From the NCBI GenBank assembly GCA_021464245.1, contig JADCRB010000074.1, forward strand, positions 2,142,979-2,206,978: DNA of 64,000 nt, given 5' to 3'. Below are positions 58,836 through 64,000 of the stretch, one piece after another; the stretch's first letter is position 1; each line of letters starts with the position of its first letter. A program made the position numbers and the translations under genes. Origin of the DNA: Carallia brachiata. Lineage: Eukaryota; Streptophyta; Magnoliopsida; Malpighiales; Rhizophoraceae. Below the pieces are notes generated by a model. The model did no database searches, was not told where the DNA came from, and worked only from the letters and a program-made list of their open reading frames with translations.

Positions 58836-61800
58836 TCACAGTATGGAGCAGGCCCTTTGTGCCTTTCTTCTTTTCTTCTTCTTCTGCTTGGGTGGCTGCA
58901 AAACCACCTTGATGGCTGCGTCAAAGACAGCTTTGATGTTCTGTTTTGTGCAAATCATAATTATAATAAACCCTGTCAGCAACAAGGTAAGCACCAGCTT
59001 TCCCTTTATATTCTAACAAGAAGATAAGAACAGAAATACCTGCTGCGTTTTTGAACTACATTCAATGTAAACAGGTGCCCCAATTAGCTTTCTCAGTTCC
59101 TCCCCCTTCAGGGAAAAAAAAAAAGAAAACATAAGAGTAAGCAATCTCTCATATGGCTAGCCCATGATAATGTCCAAATTCAGGAGACAAGATGCCAAGA
59201 CTAATGGAAAAGAAGTGATAAAAAAAAGGCTTAACGTGGAAGTGGCCGATACCTGAGCTGTGGTAATGGACACTGCACCTGGGTGATCCAACAGGTATTG
59301 CTTATCATCTCGGAGATCTACAAGAATGAAAGTTTAGTTGCCACAAAAGTTGAACCCTGTTCAAGGCCTCAAAAAAACACAGTCCGCATTCTATAATAAG
59401 GCCCAATGCAGGCATTCAGAATAAATTGCATCCGAGGGAAGTTGTAAGCAATACCACAGTAAAGACTATCACACAAATCGAATAGTAGAGACTATCATTC
59501 TTGTAAGGATCAGATTTTTGCTCTGGAGACATACATAGAACTAGAAGTATAGGATTCAAGAAAAAAAGAGATGTTTAGGAACTTGGCATTATGCAGCCAT
59601 TGTCCCAACAAAGTGAGAGGGCTCAGGTAACGTTTTACAAAACAAGTTTTCTTCAATATTTTTGCATGTAGTGACTACTATGAAGACTCAAAACCAGTAT
59701 CCTTGGTTGCAACTCCGAGACTTCCACCTTGTTTTCCCAAGCAAAGGAACCATTTTGACAGATCACTCACTCTTTGAGATGAAATGAAGATGTTCAAACA
59801 AGACTTCAAAAGTGTCATAAAACTGCAAAGCAGACTTCAGTTCTATTGGCTGACAAGGTCTACCATGAGGATCCTCAGATACTTATAATAAACAAAATCT
59901 AAGAAACGAAAGTATATGGTTTTCTGGCACAGTAGGCAGGATAAATTTGAATCCTGATCCCCTAGAAGATACCACATAGTTCAGAAATATACAATATATC
60001 ACACCAGTATGGGACTTAAAACTCTTGATAAGATCAAGGCACCATGCACAGTAAAGGCAGGATTACAGCACCAGCAAGATATTCATAACAGAAAATGCAG
60101 GAATGGATTAGGATAGTCTAACCAAGCTTGGTCCCAACAAGAATGATTGGAACACCAGGTGCATAGTGCCTCAATTCTGGGATCCACTGACCAATGAAAC
60201 AGAAAAAAACATGGATAATTCATCAGCACAAAAAATTGGTAAGATCAAAATGTAGATATACAAGCAACGGGCTTCTAAAAATTACATTGGCCATACCTTC
60301 TTCACAACATTTTCGTAGCTGGCCTTACTAATGAGAGAGAACGCAAGCAGGAAAACATCTGCCCCCCGATAGCTCAATGGTCTGAGTCTATTGTAATCTT
60401 CCTGACCTGTACCATGAAGTAAATATATCTTGCCCATTATGAAAAACCTCCAAAGAGACAAGAAAATTATGAATCCTGTACTTACCAGCAGTATCCCACA
60501 GCCCTAGATTGACAGTGCTCCCATCCACAACCACGTTTGCACTGAAATTGTCGAACACAGTGGGCACATAGTCCTGTTCCCCATAGATCATGAAAGAAAA
60601 CAAACAAATAATTCCCAATGTCAGAATCATTCTGTCCCAAATTGGTCTAGTAATACTAGCATGGTTGTACTGCTTTTACTAACAAACAACAAAAAAAGAG
60701 AGAAAAAAAAGGATTTCCTTTGTGTCATCCTCAATAACGATAACAAAATGCAGTTGCTGTCAAAGCTAAATGTCTAAGATGAGATTTATATGACTATCAA
60801 CTAATGCAAGGTTATCATCTATTCTGGACTGAAGTCTAAACAAATGCTGACAGATCAAAGCAATAACGCACTTTGCAAATAGAAACCATGAAAGCTCACA
60901 CATAACAGCCAAGGGCATAGGTGTTAGGATACAAACATACAACATATCTTATTTGGCACTTTTGCGTAAAAACGCATAAATTAATAAAATGCAACCTAAA
61001 TTCATGCTCTTTTTCAATGACACTAAGCAGCAGTGTTAAAGCAGGCAGGTCTGCATTAGAAAAATGGACAGATCAATTAATCCCTCAACAAATATGCAAC
61101 AAAGAGAATACATAAGTAACATTACCATCAATTAGAAGTTGATATAACAACAAATTCCAAAGATTCAATGCTTCAAGCAAAAAGAACAAAATATCAAAGC
61201 TGCCACGAAGCATAATGAACAAAAAAATGACCACAAGTTTCCCCATGCTTTTAGTCCTAAAAGAAAACACCCCTCACTAAGCCCATTACCCGAATGCTGT
61301 TAGGCAGATTTGACAAAATTCCACCCCCTTTCCGATTCCCAGAATTTGAAACCAAAGCACAAAAAAAACCAAGTTTGACGCGTGAAATAAATATTGTGCA
61401 GCAAAATTCACACATACACATAAACAACTCCTCATCTTTCACAATCAACTAGCTACATACGAGGAACATAAGTTGACCTATTCGTCTTTACCGATTCGTC
61501 GCCAATGACAAATTTACTCAGAGAAACGGAAACAACATGTCCTGTTTCCTTCTTACTTCAGCATTTCAACAGCTAGCAACAATCAGTCAATCACAGACCC
61601 ACAAAGGCACTTAACCTTAAATTTCCAATCCACACTTTGTTGCCCAAAGAAGATGAACCCCAGTTAACTTAACAGTAAGCAAGTTAGAGATACGAGAGAA
61701 CTTTTCAGTTATGTCAAAGCATCCTCATTTTCCCAAGAAACTAACAGAAAAAAACAAACAACAACAACGAAAGCCCTAATCTTTACACTCAAATCCCAAG

Positions 61801-62085
61801 CCAATGAACTTAAAAAAATAAAAATAAAGAAAGGGCCCCCAGCCCGCAACCCACTCCCGAACCCTTTGAATTATATGAAACTCAGTTGACATTGACCACG
61901 AGATTTTACTTCCCCAGAATCTTTCTCAAGAAGCAAACAAAAGGCAAGAAAGCAAAGCAAGAATCAACAGAAGAAGAGACACATACAGTGGGGAAAGTGT
62001 TACTGGTGTAGGAGATGAGCATGCAAGTCTTGCCAACGGCACCGTCACCAACGGTGACACACTTTATGAACCTCGAAGCACTCAT
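58836..62085 (-). CDS. ROP: ROP/RAC small GTPase, type I (prenylated, CSIL end)
   Basis: Seven exons on the minus strand, 62085-61987, 60573-60486, 60406-60297, 60186-60123, 59317-59253, 59105-59040 and 58940-58836, give 198 residues, the normal ROP length. Motifs: G1 GDGAVGKT (13-20), switch [10 protein letters not shown]3 WDTAGQEDY (59-67), G4 TKLD and G5 CSSKT. A polybasic tail (KKKKRRK) is followed by CSIL, a CaaL box for geranylgeranylation that places it in type I. ROPs act at the plasma membrane as switches for actin, vesicle traffic, cell shape, hormone and defence signalling. Intron 1 is long (1413 bases). The gene corresponds in position to Arabidopsis At4g35020 (ROP6/ARAC3, from memory). 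Confidence 0.96.
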
Positions 62086-62253
62086 TTTTCCACCTTTCTT
62101 TCCTTTCTTCTCCTATTCTTGAATCTTTTTCTTCCAAACAGAAGAACACCCCAATTCTCAATTCTTGAACAACATTAATAGCTGATAAAATGATGTAATG
62201 CGACCCCTCTATTCTAACCAAGAAAAAAAGTAAACCCAAGAAGAGAGACTGTC

Positions 62254-62277
62254 AGAGAGAGAGAGAGAGAGAGAGAA
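62254..62277. repeat. (GA)n microsatellite in the ROP upstream region
   Basis: Twelve uninterrupted GA units (CT on the ROP strand) lie about 170 bases before the start codon, probably in the 5' leader or core promoter. Confidence 0.88.
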
Positions 62278-62299
62278 AAGAAATTTGGGGAGTGGGGGG

Positions 62300-64000
62300 T
62301 GGGGGGTGGGTTGTGCCTATATAAACAAAGAAAGAAAAAGAAAAGCCAGCTTCTTGCCAGCTATAATTGATTTTACCTTTCTTTCTGGACTCAATTTCCA
62401 CTCCTAACTATATAATATGGATGATGGATCCACCAAGAGTCTCCTGCTCTCTCTCTCTCTCGATTTTGTATAAAATTTCAGTTGGAAGGAAATAATAAAT
62501 TTATGAGTGCAGCCTTTTTGACAAAAAAAATAGTATTAAAAATGAGTGGACAGGTGGATTATATACGAAATTTTTTTTGTCAAAAATTTATAAATTAATT
62601 TAAAAAAATAATAACTTTTTTCTATAAATCTCGCATGCAAAATCATTCTAATTTTTATCTGACAAATTTTTTTTTTATCACTTTTTCTTAAATTTATCAA
62701 CTCTTTCGGTGATAATAATTTTTGTAATGGTAATTTCGAAGTTAAAAAAATAATCACCGAACTTTGAAAAGTTACCTCCTTTTACATGGCTGAGAATAAG
62801 ATTGTCTGCACAAGACTTTCTTTTCTGCAATAGGAAAAGAGTATAATAAACCATAATAAATGCAGTCAGTTGTCATTTTAAAATTTTTAATTTTAATTTT
62901 CACGTATTTCCCTTTCTCAAGAATAAATATCTGTCGTCAACTTGTGTCTTATCTGTTGGGATATACAGGAGTAAATGCCAATTGGAATAACGGGTTTGTC
63001 TATTTTGCATGTGAGCAATAAAGGGGTGTTTCTTGGTTTATTCTGCAATTTATTGGCGCTTTTTGGCTTTCAACATTTGTTCAGAACTGGATTGGATTGG
63101 AGATGAATGGTCCAAACAAGTTTTCATTCTCCTTGAGTTCTTTTTTTTCTTTTTCAAAGAATAGATTTTTTTAAATTATTAAAAAGAGTCATAACTCATA
63201 TATATACAAAGAAAAAATATTACCATAAGATAAAATTTAGACCTTCACCTTTCACTGAAGTGTAATGTTCATAAATTAGCTGAACTTACATAATGTCACA
63301 ATGTCACGCATCCAATCCATATACAAAATTGATAGATTTGTGGTGGGATTTTAAAAATTAAAAATGCCAGCTTTGGCAAATCCTAATAGGAAAATTAGGA
63401 ACTGCATCACAGCTGAGGCCATCTGCAGTAAGAGATGCCTTCATTTAAGGCATTATTTATTCTCTTTTACATTATATATCTTAAGCAAAAGGGTTGGCCT
63501 AACCCCATAATAAACGTGGGAAAAAACATTAATTAGTCAGTCAAATGAAGGTCATCAAATTGATTGGAACAATCCCACCAATTTAAAATGCAGAATTGTT
63601 CAGAAGACATTAGCTATTGATTTATTATATTTTGTTCTCCTAGATTTCTCAAATCAAGTTCTCTCCGTTACTTTTTCATCCAAGTCAAAATATGTTTCCT
63701 TAGCTTGCATCCGTAGTATTTCAGTTGTATGGCGGTTGGGTAGTATCTCATAAACTAATTTTTTCCTGCACTGTAATGTAAGTTAATTAGTTCACCCGGC
63801 GTACTAGTTTATTATAATGGTGTAAGGTTGGTTGGAATGTGCCGTCTTCAGGAGGTAAAGACGATGAATTGGTTGAAGCCAGTACGTGGGGTTGGATGGC
63901 AATTACATCCTTGGCTTCAAAGGGAAGCCACTTGATCGAAAACCAAAAATGGGTCAAATCTATTTATATGTTTATGAATAACGAAATAATTAAATAAAAT
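62300..64000. other. Promoter side and right-edge spacer of the ROP gene
   Basis: A (CT)n run lies at 62446-62461. The remainder is AT-rich with short frames only. No gene is recognised to the right edge; any neighbour starts beyond 64000. Confidence 0.5.

Noticed and set aside
60361..60400. tRNA-like A-box (tagctcaatggt) on the plus strand
   Set aside because: It lies inside exon 3 of the ROP gene, read on the other strand, and there is no B-box (GGTTCGA) or cloverleaf downstream.

Overview
This is a gene-sparse, AT-rich nuclear window from a flowering plant, almost certainly a core eudicot and probably a woody rosid. The evidence is GT-AG introns, plant-only families (HIPP, ROP GTPase, BOI-type RING, F-group bZIP), and several classes of plant transposon. 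I cannot name the species from sequence alone. There are no prokaryotic operons, CRISPR arrays, rRNA genes or convincing tRNA genes.

Layout. (1) 1-245: first exon of a heparan-alpha-glucosaminide N-acetyltransferase-like membrane protein, minus strand, running off the left edge. (2) 245-3142: AT-rich spacer with two foldback/MITE-like elements. (3) 3143-3985: SKP1-like gene, minus strand. (4) 6978-9304: plastid-type NicO/UreH-like nickel transporter family gene, plus strand. (5) 12827-13819: BOI/S-RNase-binding RING E3 gene, minus strand. (6) 14.1-24.4 kb: spacer with a LINE-type retroposon (11-bp target duplication), an hAT-like MITE (8-bp duplication), another long-TIR MITE and an undetermined small ORF. 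(7) 24374-34659: a complete but frameshifted Ty3/gypsy LTR element with a 5-bp duplication, minus strand. Two RNase H domains place it in the Tat lineage. (8) 40489-41828: HIPP25/26-type metallochaperone, plus strand. (9) 44057-45585: F-group bZIP (zinc-sensor bZIP19/23 type), minus strand. (10) 47919-50749: USP-like domain plus receptor-like cytoplasmic kinase, ten exons, minus strand. (11) 56780-57599: class I ubiquitin-conjugating enzyme E2, minus strand. (12) 58836-62085: ROP/RAC small GTPase, seven exons, minus strand.

How the genes relate. From NiCoT to ROP, the order matches what I remember of Arabidopsis At4g35080-At4g35020. The E2 beside the kinase matches the duplicated At2g16740-At2g16800 block. 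The window therefore looks like an ancestral eudicot block, enlarged by transposons and lacking the MSI gene that lies between HIPP and bZIP in Arabidopsis. Three block members concern metals (nickel transporter family, HIPP, zinc-sensing bZIP). SKP1, the RING protein and the E2 belong to ubiquitin pathways. Shared regulation among them is not shown by the sequence.

All exon boundaries were worked out by hand from GT-AG signals, reading-frame continuity and family conservation. No alignment or database search was run.
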